Positions 25,590-33,241 of a stretch of DNA of 64,000 nt are shown here, piece by piece (positions within the stretch are counted from its first letter, which is position 1; every line of letters starts with the position of its first letter). The translations under genes were made by a program, and so were the position numbers. Source of the DNA: JBBQZO01 sp038207625 (lineage in GTDB: Bacteria; Pseudomonadota; Gammaproteobacteria; Burkholderiales; Burkholderiaceae_D); contig JBBQZO010000015.1 in the NCBI GenBank assembly GCA_038207625.1, positions 61,039 through 125,038 of the forward strand, in the 5' to 3' direction. The notes below the pieces were generated by a model that saw only the letters and a program-made list of their open reading frames with translations, had not been told where the DNA came from and ran no database searches.

Positions 25590-26596
25590 TACAGCGCGTC
25601 CGCGTTGGGCGGCAGGATGCGTCCGTGGTCGAGGTCCTCGGAAATGAGGTACAGCGGGCGATGTTTGACCTCATCGTACACCCGTCCCAGGTACTCGCCC
25701 AGGATGCCGATCGACAGCAGTTGTACGCCGGAGAAGAACATCAAGCCGACCGTCAACGTGGCCCAGCCGGGGGTTGGGTTGCCAAACAACAGCGTCTCGA
25801 TGGCCACGTAGATCGCGTACAGCACCGCCGCCAGCGAGATCGCCGCGCCGATCGCGCTCCAGATGCGCAAAGGCAGCGTGGTGAAGGCGGTCACGCCGGC
25901 CAGCGCCAGCTTGCCCAGGCTGCGCAGATTGAAGCTCGATTGGCCGGAGGCGCGTTCCAGCGGCGCGAACGGCAAGGCCACGCTCTTGAATCCCACCCAG
26001 GCGTACAAGCCTTTCATGAAGCGGTTGCGCTCGGGCAGCTTGCGCAGCGCCTCGATGACGCGTCGGTCGAGCAGACGAAAATCGCCCGCGTTGCGGGGAA
26101 TCGTGACGCTCGAATCGGTCTCCATCAGTTTGTAGAAGATGCCGGTGCCCCAGCGTTTGAGCAAGGACTCGTGGCCGCGGTCGGCGATCACGCCGTACAC
26201 CATGTCATAGCCGGCGCGCCACAGCTGCACCATCTCCGGCAGCAGCGCCAGCGGATGCTGGTAGTCGGCGTCGAGCAGGATCACGGCGTCGCCCTTGGCG
26301 TAGTCGATGCCGGCCGACAGCGCTGCCTCTTTGCCGAAATTGCGCGACAGGCTCAGGTAGCGCACCCCGCAGTCCTGCGCCACGGCGGCCACTTCACGTT
26401 CGGTCTGATCGCGGCTGCCGTCGTTGACGACGATGATCTCGTAGTGATCGGTCAGCGTCAGCAAGGTCGTTTGCAAGTCGCGCAGGAATTCGGCCACGTG
26501 CGCCGCCTCGTTATAGGCCGGCACGACGCAGCTGATACGCACCGGGTCGGGCCGGCCCTGCGGTGCGATGCCGGCGGTGATGGGCGACATCATCAT
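25589..26596 (-). CDS. Family 2 glycosyltransferase, GtrB/DPM1/FlmF2-like
   Basis: A 335-residue membrane-anchored enzyme. The GT2 domain starts with ISCVVPAYNEAAHVAEFLRDL and has the DxD-type motif LLDADYQHP. Two C-terminal membrane helices (about 235-300) complete the polyprenyl-phosphate sugar synthase layout. It would load a sugar from a nucleotide donor onto undecaprenyl phosphate on the cytoplasmic face. The start is the first of three ATGs at 26596, behind GAGGAAG. It is followed without gap by a YdjC-type deacetylase and is divergent from an ArnT-like transferase. Confidence 0.9.
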   Translation of the reverse strand: MMMSPITAGIAPQGRPDPVRISCVVPAYNEAAHVAEFLRDLQTTLLTLTDHYEIIVVNDGSRDQTEREVAAVAQDCGVRYLSLSRNFGKEAALSAGIDYAKGDAVILLDADYQHPLALLPEMVQLWRAGYDMVYGVIADRGHESLLKRWGTGIFYKLMETDSSVTIPRNAGDFRLLDRRVIEALRKLPERNRFMKGLYAWVGFKSVALPFAPLERASGQSSFNLRSLGKLALAGVTAFTTLPLRIWSAIGAAISLAAVLYAIYVAIETLLFGNPTPGWATLTVGLMFFSGVQLLSIGILGEYLGRVYDEVKHRPLYLISEDLDHGRILPPNADAL

Positions 26597-26668
26597 AAAT
26601 TTCACTTCCTCACACTGTTCGATCGTCAGCGCTGCGCCGGTTTTGCCGCCGCGCGCATGCTGGCACGT

Positions 26669-26674
26669 TATAAT
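26669..26674 (+). promoter_or_regulatory. Candidate -10 box in the GT2/ArnT-like divergent gap
   Basis: TATAAT within a nearly symmetric AT-rich TTATAATATT, about 120 bases before the ArnT-like start. The symmetry means it could serve either strand. No strong -35 is seen. Confidence 0.35.
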
Positions 26675-26794
26675 ATTCGTCTTTACAGTCGAGCGGCGCA
26701 TGCACCTTCGCGCGCTGTAAGAGTCGTGATTCTACAGAAAACTTTCGTACCAAAGGCGCAATTGTCCTCGAATTTTCCGCATCCCTCATCCGGC

Positions 26795-28321
26795 ATGCTC
26801 GGCGCGTCGCGCCAGCGGCTTCCCCGATCGGTGCTGCGCGGCCTGATTTTCCTGCTGCTGACCCAGTTGCTGGTGTGGACGCTGTTTCCGCTGATCGGGC
26901 ATCACAGCCCGCCGCTGGACGTGATCGAAATGCACTCCTGGGCCAGCGCGCCGCAGCTGGGCTACTACAAGCATCCGCCTCTGCCTGCCTGGGGTATCTT
27001 TCTGAGTGAGAGTCTGTTCGGGCGGCATAGCATCGCCTTGTTCATTCCCAGCGCGCTGTCGGTGGCCTTGTCGACGCTGGCCGTGTGGCCGCTCGCGCTG
27101 CGCCTGTTCGGCCCGCGCCGCGCGCTGGTGGCGCTGTTCCTTCAGTCGACCGTGTTCTACTATCACCTGTATGCGCCTGACTACAATCACAATGTGGCGC
27201 AGATGCCGTTTTGGGCGTTTAGCGTGAGCGCTTTTTACTTCGCCGTCGCCGACGGGGGCAAGCGCTGGTGGTTCGCGTTCGGCGCCGCGCTGGGCGTGAC
27301 GGCGCTGAGCAAATACAGTGCAGCCTTCCTGCCGCTGGCATGCGTGGCGCTGCTGGCGTGGGATGCGCAAGCGCGTCGCCATCTGAACCTGGTCAATGTA
27401 CTGGTGGCCGCGACCGGCTTCTTTCTGCTGTTCGGGCCGCACCTGGCCTGGCTGGTGGCGCACGATTTCGCGCCCATCCACTATCTCAACGAGCGTCTGG
27501 GTGAACTGGGCTTGACGGCGTCCTGGTCCGAGCGCTTCGTATCGTACTGGGCGACCCAGGTGGTGGTGCACAGCGTCGTGCTGGGCGTGTGGCTGACGAT
27601 ACGTCTGCGGCCCATGCCGGCCGTTGGCGTGGCGGCGGGCGCCGTGCCGAATCAGCGCCTCAACGATCGCTTCTTGCTCGCGCTCGGCCTGGGGCCGTTT
27701 GTCGCCACACTGTTGGTCGGCCTGAGCGGCAGCTATTTGCATCCGATGTGGGGTAGCGCGATGTTCCCTATCAGCGGCCTGCTGGCGGTGCGTGCTCTGG
27801 GCCCGCGCGCCGGCCTGTTGGCCACCAAGGGCTGGCGCAATGCCTGGCTGGGTCTGATGCTGCTGCTAGGCGCTATTTACGCGGTCAAGAACACACAAGC
27901 CTGGCATACGGTGACGCACCGCTACGCGCGCGCCGCGTTCCCCGGACCCGAACTGGCGCGTAAGGTCGACGCGCTGTGGCGTGCCGAACAACCGGGCCGG
28001 CCGCTGCGCACCATAGCCGGCCCCACCTGGGAGGCGGGCGTCAGCAGTTTTTTCAGTGCCTATGACACGCGCGTGCTGCTCGACGGCGATCTGAGCATCA
28101 CACCATGGATCACGGCCGACGAAATCACGCGCTGCGGGGCGATCGTCGTCTGGGATACCCGGCTGGACGGCCTGGCCCACTTACGCGGGCATTGGCCCAC
28201 ACTCAAAGTGCTGGCCCCGTTGCCGCTTGAGCCGGATCGGGTCGGCACCTTCGAGCGTCTGGGCTATTCGGTGGCGCTGATTGCGCCAGCGCCGGGGGCG
28301 GCGATCTGCGCGGCGCGCTAA
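26795..28321 (+). CDS. Family 39 glycosyltransferase (ArnT/FlmK-like)
   Basis: A roughly 508-residue multi-pass membrane protein of the PMT/ArnT superfamily. The first periplasmic loop has acidic residues in PPLDVIEMHSW followed by the family stretch YYKHPPLPAWG. About ten hydrophobic segments occupy residues 15-370, with a soluble C-terminal region. Such enzymes move a sugar from undecaprenyl phosphate to an acceptor in the periplasm. The divergent GT2 and deacetylase genes would make the donor. The start is uncertain: ATG 26795 or GTG 26726; neither has a good ribosome site. Confidence 0.87.
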   Translation: MLGASRQRLPRSVLRGLIFLLLTQLLVWTLFPLIGHHSPPLDVIEMHSWASAPQLGYYKHPPLPAWGIFLSESLFGRHSIALFIPSALSVALSTLAVWPLALRLFGPRRALVALFLQSTVFYYHLYAPDYNHNVAQMPFWAFSVSAFYFAVADGGKRWWFAFGAALGVTALSKYSAAFLPLACVALLAWDAQARRHLNLVNVLVAATGFFLLFGPHLAWLVAHDFAPIHYLNERLGELGLTASWSERFVSYWATQVVVHSVVLGVWLTIRLRPMPAVGVAAGAVPNQRLNDRFLLALGLGPFVATLLVGLSGSYLHPMWGSAMFPISGLLAVRALGPRAGLLATKGWRNAWLGLMLLLGAIYAVKNTQAWHTVTHRYARAAFPGPELARKVDALWRAEQPGRPLRTIAGPTWEAGVSSFFSAYDTRVLLDGDLSITPWITADEITRCGAIVVWDTRLDGLAHLRGHWPTLKVLAPLPLEPDRVGTFERLGYSVALIAPAPGAAICAAR

Positions 28322-28362
28322 ATGACGGCGTTTTTGGTGAAGCTGTCGATGGTGCAACGCGG

Positions 28363-28368
28363 TATAAT
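28363..28368 (+). promoter_or_regulatory. Candidate -10 box of purL
   Basis: Perfect TATAAT 81 bases before the purL start in a 127-base gap. The -35 is not obvious. Confidence 0.5.
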
Positions 28369-28448
28369 GCGCGTTACAGCAATTTCAGCCAGTCCTCGCC
28401 TTTTCTATCTTTAAACCGCAGCCACGCTGCATCAACCATCTTCCAACC

Positions 28449-31400
28449 ATGTTGATACTGCCGGGTTCCAATGCCCTGTCCGTTTTTCGTAGCCAACGCC
28501 TGTTAAGCCAACTGCAAGCTGCCGTACCGGCTGTCGCAATGGTGCAGGCGCGCTTCTACCACTTCATCGATGCAGGCACGACGCTGTCGAGCGAGGAGAC
28601 GTCCCGCCTCGACGCGATGCTGACCTATGGCGAACCGGCCGACGCGGCCGGCGCCGACGGCGTCATGGAGGAGTTTTTCGTCATTCCCCGCTTCGGCACA
28701 ATTTCGCCGTGGGCCTCGAAGGCGACTGATATCGCGCATAACTGCGGCATGGCGCAGATTCACCGCATTGAGCGCGGCGTCGCTTTTCAGGTGCACCTGA
28801 AGGGCGGCATCCTGGGCAGCAGCCTGGGCGCGGCCAAGAAGCTGAGTGAGACCGAGCTGCAGGCCGTTAGCGCGCTGCTGCACGACCGGATGACGGAGAC
28901 GGTGCTGCGCAGCGCCGACCAGGCCGGCGCGCTGTTCCAGGCGCTCGAAGCGAAGCCGCTTGAGTCGATCGACGTGCTCGGCGCCGGCAAGGCCGCACTG
29001 GCCAAAGCCAACACCGACCTGGGTCTGGCGATGTCGGACGACGAGATTGACTATCTGCTGGCGGCATTTACCAGCGCGGCGCGCAACCCGACTGACGTCG
29101 AACTGATGATGTTCGCACAGGCCAATAGCGAGCATTGCCGGCACAAGATTTTCAACGCCGACTGGACCATCGACGGCGTGGCGCAGGACAAATCGCTGTT
29201 CCAGATGATCAAGAATACCCACCAGTTGCAGCCCAAGGGCACCATCGTGGCCTATAGCGACAACTCGTCGATCATGGCCGGCTTTGAGGTGATGCGCTTT
29301 TACCCGCGTGGCGACACGCACGAATACGCCGGCTCGGTGGAACTGACGCACACGCTGATGAAGGTCGAAACGCACAACCACCCGACCGCGATTTCTCCAT
29401 TTCCGGGCGCCTCCACCGGTGCCGGCGGCGAAATCCGCGACGAGGGCGCGACCGGGCGCGGCGCCAAGCCGAAGGCGGGTCTGACCGGTTTCACCGTGTC
29501 GAACCTGATGATTCCCGGCGCCATCCAGCCTTGGGAAAACGCCCATAACGTCACCGCGCCGTTCGCTCAACGCGGTGCCACGCACGCCTACGGCAAGCCC
29601 GAGCGCATCGCCTCGGCGCTGCAGATCATGATCGAAGGCCCGCTGGGCGGCGCCGCGTTCAACAACGAATTCGGCCGTCCCGTGCTGGGCGGGTATTTCC
29701 GCACCTACGAACAGAACATCGGCCACCAGGTGGCCGGTACGCCCGACGTGGTGGTCGGCTATCACAAGCCGATCATGATCGCCGGCGGGATCGGCAACAT
29801 CGCCGATCAGCACACCCACAAGAACGACATCCCGGTCGGTAGTCTGCTGGTACAACTGGGCGGCCCTGGCATGCGCATCGGCATGGGCGGCAGCGCCGCC
29901 TCGTCGATGGCCACCGGCAGTAATACCGCCGACCTGGACTTTGACTCGGTCCAGCGCGGCAATCCGGAAATGGAACGGCGCGCGCAGGAGGTGATCAACG
30001 CTTGCTGGACCATGGGCGCGGACAATCCGATCATCTCGATCCACGACGTGGGCGCGGGCGGACTGTCGAATGCTTTCCCTGAAATCACCAACGACGCCAA
30101 GCGCGGCGCGATTTTCGACCTGCGCAAAGTGCCGCTGGAAGAATCGGGCATGGCGCCCAAGGAGATCTGGAGCAACGAGTCGCAGGAACGCTATGTGCTG
30201 GCCATCGCCCCAAGCAGTCTGGCGCTGTTTGCCGGGCTGTGTGAGCGTGAACGCTGCCCATTTGCCGCCGTCGGTGTCGCCACCGAAGAGCGCCAGTTGA
30301 AGCTGATCGATCCGGAACTGGGCAATTCGCCAGTCGACATGCCGATGGATGTCTTGTTGGGTAAGCCGCCGAAAATGCTGCGCGACGTGCACCACGTGCA
30401 CAATAGCTTCCCGGCCATCGAGCTGACCGGTTTCGAGCTGGCCGATGTGGCCAAGCGCGTGCTGTTGCTGCCGACGGTGGGCGACAAGTCCTTCCTGATC
30501 ACGATTGGCGACCGCACCGTGGGCGCGACCAGCGTGCGCGACCAGATGGTCGGACCATGGCAGGTGCCGGTGGCCGATTGCGCCGTCACGGCGATGAGTT
30601 TTGAAGGCTATCTGGGCGAAGCGATGGCGATGGGCGAGCGCACGCCGCTGGCCGTGATCAACGCCGCCGCGTCGGGCCGCATGGCCGTCGGCGAGGCGAT
30701 TACCAACATCGCCGCCGCAAAAATTGCTGACATCAGCGACATCAAACTGTCGGCCAACTGGATGGCCGCCTGCGGCCAGCCGGGCCAGGACGCGGCCCTG
30801 TTCGATACCGTCAAGGCAGTCGGCATGGAATTGTGTCCGGCGCTGGGGATCAGCATCCCGGTGGGCAAAGATTCGCTGTCGATGCGCACCACCTGGCGCG
30901 AGGCGCAAGAGTCGAAGGCCGTGATGTCACCGGTGTCGCTGATCGTGTCCGCGTTCGCACCCGTCACCGACGTGCGCGCTTCGCTCACGCCCCAGATCAA
31001 GACCGACGCTGGCGACAGCGTGATGATCCTGATCGACCTGGGACGCGGCAAGAACCGCCTGGGCGCTTCGGCTCTGGCGTTGGTGACCCAGCAGCTTGGC
31101 AACGACACCCCTGACGTCGATTCGGCCGAGGACCTGAAAGGCTTCTTTGCCGCGATCCAGCAACTGAACGCGGACGGCAAACTGCTGGCCTACCATGACC
31201 GCTCCGACGGCGGCCTGTATGCGACCTTGTGTGAAATGGCGTTTGCCGGACGCAGTGGCCTGTCGATCAACGTCGACATGCTGACCATGGAAAGTGAGCA
31301 CGCGGCTGACTGGGGCGACGCCAAGAACTGGGCCGGCCAAGTGGCCGAGCGGCGCAACGATCTGACGCTGCGCGCGCTGTTTTCGGAAGAGCTGGGCGCC

Positions 31401-32495
31401 GTCATTCAGGTGCGCGCCGATGAAAAATCGCTCGTCATGGATGTGCTGCGCAGCTTCAATCTGGGCGCGTGCAGCCACATCATCGGCAAGCCGAACGAAC
31501 GCGGCGTGATCGAATTGACCCGCGACGCGAAACTGATTTACACCCAGCCGCGCAGCGCCTTGCATCGTCTGTGGAGCGAAACGAGCTGGCGCATCGCGCG
31601 CCTGCGCGACAATCCGCTGTGCGCCGACGCCGAATTCGACCGTCTGCAAGACGAAATGGATCCCGGCATCAGCCCGGTGCTGACGTTCGATCCGAGCGAG
31701 AACGTGGCCGCGCCATTCATCGCCACCGGGGTGCGTCCACGCGTGGCGATTCTGCGCGAGCAGGGCGTCAATTCGCAGGTTGAAACGGCGTACGTGATGC
31801 ACCAGGCCGGCTTTAATGCGATCGACGTGCACATGAGCGATTTGATCGCCGGGCGCGTGCGGTTGGACGACTTTCATGGCGTGATCGCGGTCGGTGGTTT
31901 CTCGTACGGCGACGTGCTGGGCGCGGGCGAAGGCTGGGCCAAGACGATCCTGTTCAACGCCAAGCTGGCCGACCAGTTCGCACGCTTTTTTGCGCGCACC
32001 GACAGCTTTGGCCTGGGTATCTGCAACGGCTGCCAGATGATGAGCAACCTGAAGGCGATGATCCCTGGCGCGCACGCCTGGCCCAAGTTCACCCGCAACA
32101 AGTCGGAGCAATTCGAAGGTCGCTTTGCGATGGTTGAAGTGCTCGACTCGCCATCGGTGTTCTTCCAGGGCATGGCCGGCACCAAAACGGCGATCGCGAT
32201 CGCCCACGGCGAAGGCTTTGCCGACTTTAGCCAGACCGGCGACATCAACGCCGTCACGCAGGCCTTGCGCTTCGTCGACAACCGCGGTCAGGCCACCGAG
32301 GCGTATCCGTTCAACCCGAACGGCTCGCCGCAGGGCATTACCGCCGTCACCACGGAGGACGGTCGTTTCAGCGTGATGATGCCGCACGCCGAACGCGTGT
32401 TCCGCTCGGTGCAGCAGTCATGGCACCCCGATGCGTGGGGCGAGGATTCACCATGGATGCGCATGTTCCGCAACGCCCGTAAGTGGGTGGGCTAA
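28449..32495 (+). CDS. purL: Phosphoribosylformylglycinamidine synthase, single-chain
   Basis: Fourth step of purine synthesis: converts FGAR to FGAM with ATP and glutamine. The 1348 residues are the full-length proteobacterial form, with an N-terminal domain, two AIR-synthase-like halves (HNHPTAISPFPGASTGAGGEIRDEG near 315) and a C-terminal glutamine amidotransferase. The amidotransferase nucleophile Cys is in GLGICNGCQMM near residue 1195, and the closing His is near the end in PHAER. It is a single gene bounded by its own promoter and terminator. Confidence 0.97.
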   Translation: MLILPGSNALSVFRSQRLLSQLQAAVPAVAMVQARFYHFIDAGTTLSSEETSRLDAMLTYGEPADAAGADGVMEEFFVIPRFGTISPWASKATDIAHNCGMAQIHRIERGVAFQVHLKGGILGSSLGAAKKLSETELQAVSALLHDRMTETVLRSADQAGALFQALEAKPLESIDVLGAGKAALAKANTDLGLAMSDDEIDYLLAAFTSAARNPTDVELMMFAQANSEHCRHKIFNADWTIDGVAQDKSLFQMIKNTHQLQPKGTIVAYSDNSSIMAGFEVMRFYPRGDTHEYAGSVELTHTLMKVETHNHPTAISPFPGASTGAGGEIRDEGATGRGAKPKAGLTGFTVSNLMIPGAIQPWENAHNVTAPFAQRGATHAYGKPERIASALQIMIEGPLGGAAFNNEFGRPVLGGYFRTYEQNIGHQVAGTPDVVVGYHKPIMIAGGIGNIADQHTHKNDIPVGSLLVQLGGPGMRIGMGGSAASSMATGSNTADLDFDSVQRGNPEMERRAQEVINACWTMGADNPIISIHDVGAGGLSNAFPEITNDAKRGAIFDLRKVPLEESGMAPKEIWSNESQERYVLAIAPSSLALFAGLCERERCPFAAVGVATEERQLKLIDPELGNSPVDMPMDVLLGKPPKMLRDVHHVHNSFPAIELTGFELADVAKRVLLLPTVGDKSFLITIGDRTVGATSVRDQMVGPWQVPVADCAVTAMSFEGYLGEAMAMGERTPLAVINAAASGRMAVGEAITNIAAAKIADISDIKLSANWMAACGQPGQDAALFDTVKAVGMELCPALGISIPVGKDSLSMRTTWREAQESKAVMSPVSLIVSAFAPVTDVRASLTPQIKTDAGDSVMILIDLGRGKNRLGASALALVTQQLGNDTPDVDSAEDLKGFFAAIQQLNADGKLLAYHDRSDGGLYATLCEMAFAGRSGLSINVDMLTMESEHAADWGDAKNWAGQVAERRNDLTLRALFSEELGAVIQVRADEKSLVMDVLRSFNLGACSHIIGKPNERGVIELTRDAKLIYTQPRSALHRLWSETSWRIARLRDNPLCADAEFDRLQDEMDPGISPVLTFDPSENVAAPFIATGVRPRVAILREQGVNSQVETAYVMHQAGFNAIDVHMSDLIAGRVRLDDFHGVIAVGGFSYGDVLGAGEGWAKTILFNAKLADQFARFFARTDSFGLGICNGCQMMSNLKAMIPGAHAWPKFTRNKSEQFEGRFAMVEVLDSPSVFFQGMAGTKTAIAIAHGEGFADFSQTGDINAVTQALRFVDNRGQATEAYPFNPNGSPQGITAVTTEDGRFSVMMPHAERVFRSVQQSWHPDAWGEDSPWMRMFRNARKWVG

Positions 32496-32507
32496 GTTAG
32501 AAAGAAC

Positions 32508-32535
32508 AGGGCGCCGTCGATGGCGCCCTTTTTTT
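32508..32535 (+). terminator. Rho-independent terminator after purL
   Basis: GGGCGCC/GGCGCCC stem (32509-32515, 32522-32528), six-base loop, seven T. It sits between the purL stop and the convergent PEP-CTERM gene. Confidence 0.92.
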
Positions 32536-32536
32536 C

Positions 32537-33169
32537 TCAGGCGCCGTACGGATCTGCTGACACGCGTCTGCGGCACGCGCGCAGCGCCAACAGGCCGGCC
32601 AGCATGAGCGTGAGTGTGGGCGGCGCCGGGACGACAAAGATCGCGTCGGGCGTGGTGGCGAAAGGCATGAGCAGGCCAAGGCCGTCTGCGTTGCCAAACG
32701 CGATGCTACCCGGTGCGAAACGCAGTTCGCCCGGACCGGTGCCGATACCGTCAAACGTGATCTGCGCCAACACCAGCTCGAATAGGAGATTGCCGGAGCC
32801 ATCGTGTTGCAAAGTGCCAAGTGTGCCAGCATCGAGCAGGGAGACTTCGTCCAGGTGCAGCATGCCGGGGATCGACGCGTCGGCCAGCCCCAGCGCGTCA
32901 ACCAGTGGGTCGCCCAGCATCGTGCCGAATTGTCCGGTGGCGCTGGCCGCAGCATGAAAGTTCAGCACATCGGGATTGAACGCGATGTCGACGCTAAATG
33001 CGCCGATCAGATCGCTTGGCGCCGTCAGGATCAGTTGGTAGAAGGTGCTGCCGCCCGGGGCGATCCGGCCCGTTCCAATACGGTCGAGCGACAGTACCGG
33101 TATGGCCAGTGCGGGCGCCATTGATATCAGAGCGCTCAGAATGGTGAGCAGATACAGGTAGCGACGCAT
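32537..33169 (-). CDS. Cohesin-like PEP-CTERM (VPAP variant) secreted protein
   Basis: A 210-residue exported protein. The signal peptide (residues 1-22) is followed by a beta-rich domain (about 24-170) whose pattern suits a cohesin-like sandwich: an opening Asp-Arg strand, APGGSTFYQLIL, IGAFSVDIAFNPDVLNFHAA, and LLFELVLAQITFDGIGTGPGELRF. It ends with a sorting signal of exosortase type: VPAP replaces VPEP, then a hydrophobic helix (TLTLMLAGLLALRA) and RRR, followed by a short tail. The ATG has GGAG eight bases upstream. The next gene upstream, 72 bases away on the same strand, ends in a dockerin. The cohesin assignment is by pattern only. Confidence 0.72.
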   Translation of the reverse strand: MRRYLYLLTILSALISMAPALAIPVLSLDRIGTGRIAPGGSTFYQLILTAPSDLIGAFSVDIAFNPDVLNFHAAASATGQFGTMLGDPLVDALGLADASIPGMLHLDEVSLLDAGTLGTLQHDGSGNLLFELVLAQITFDGIGTGPGELRFAPGSIAFGNADGLGLLMPFATTPDAIFVVPAPPTLTLMLAGLLALRACRRRVSADPYGA

Positions 33170-33241
33170 GAAAGTCTCCGGTTCGGGTTGATGGGGTTGG
33201 GGATGGCATGGGCTGCATCATCGGCGCGGCTTGGCAGTTTG

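Noticed and set aside
25625..26794. Long N-terminal extension of the ArnT-like frame
   Set aside because: The first ~390 codons lie antisense to the GT2 gene and have shadow composition; the membrane protein starts near 26795 or 26726.
28503..30908. An 801-codon frame opposite purL
   Set aside because: Shadow frame; purL is unmistakable and complete on the plus strand.
33190..33230. A GG-N10-GC pattern before the cohesin-like gene
   Set aside because: It is on the wrong strand for the gene and the -24 flank does not match the consensus.
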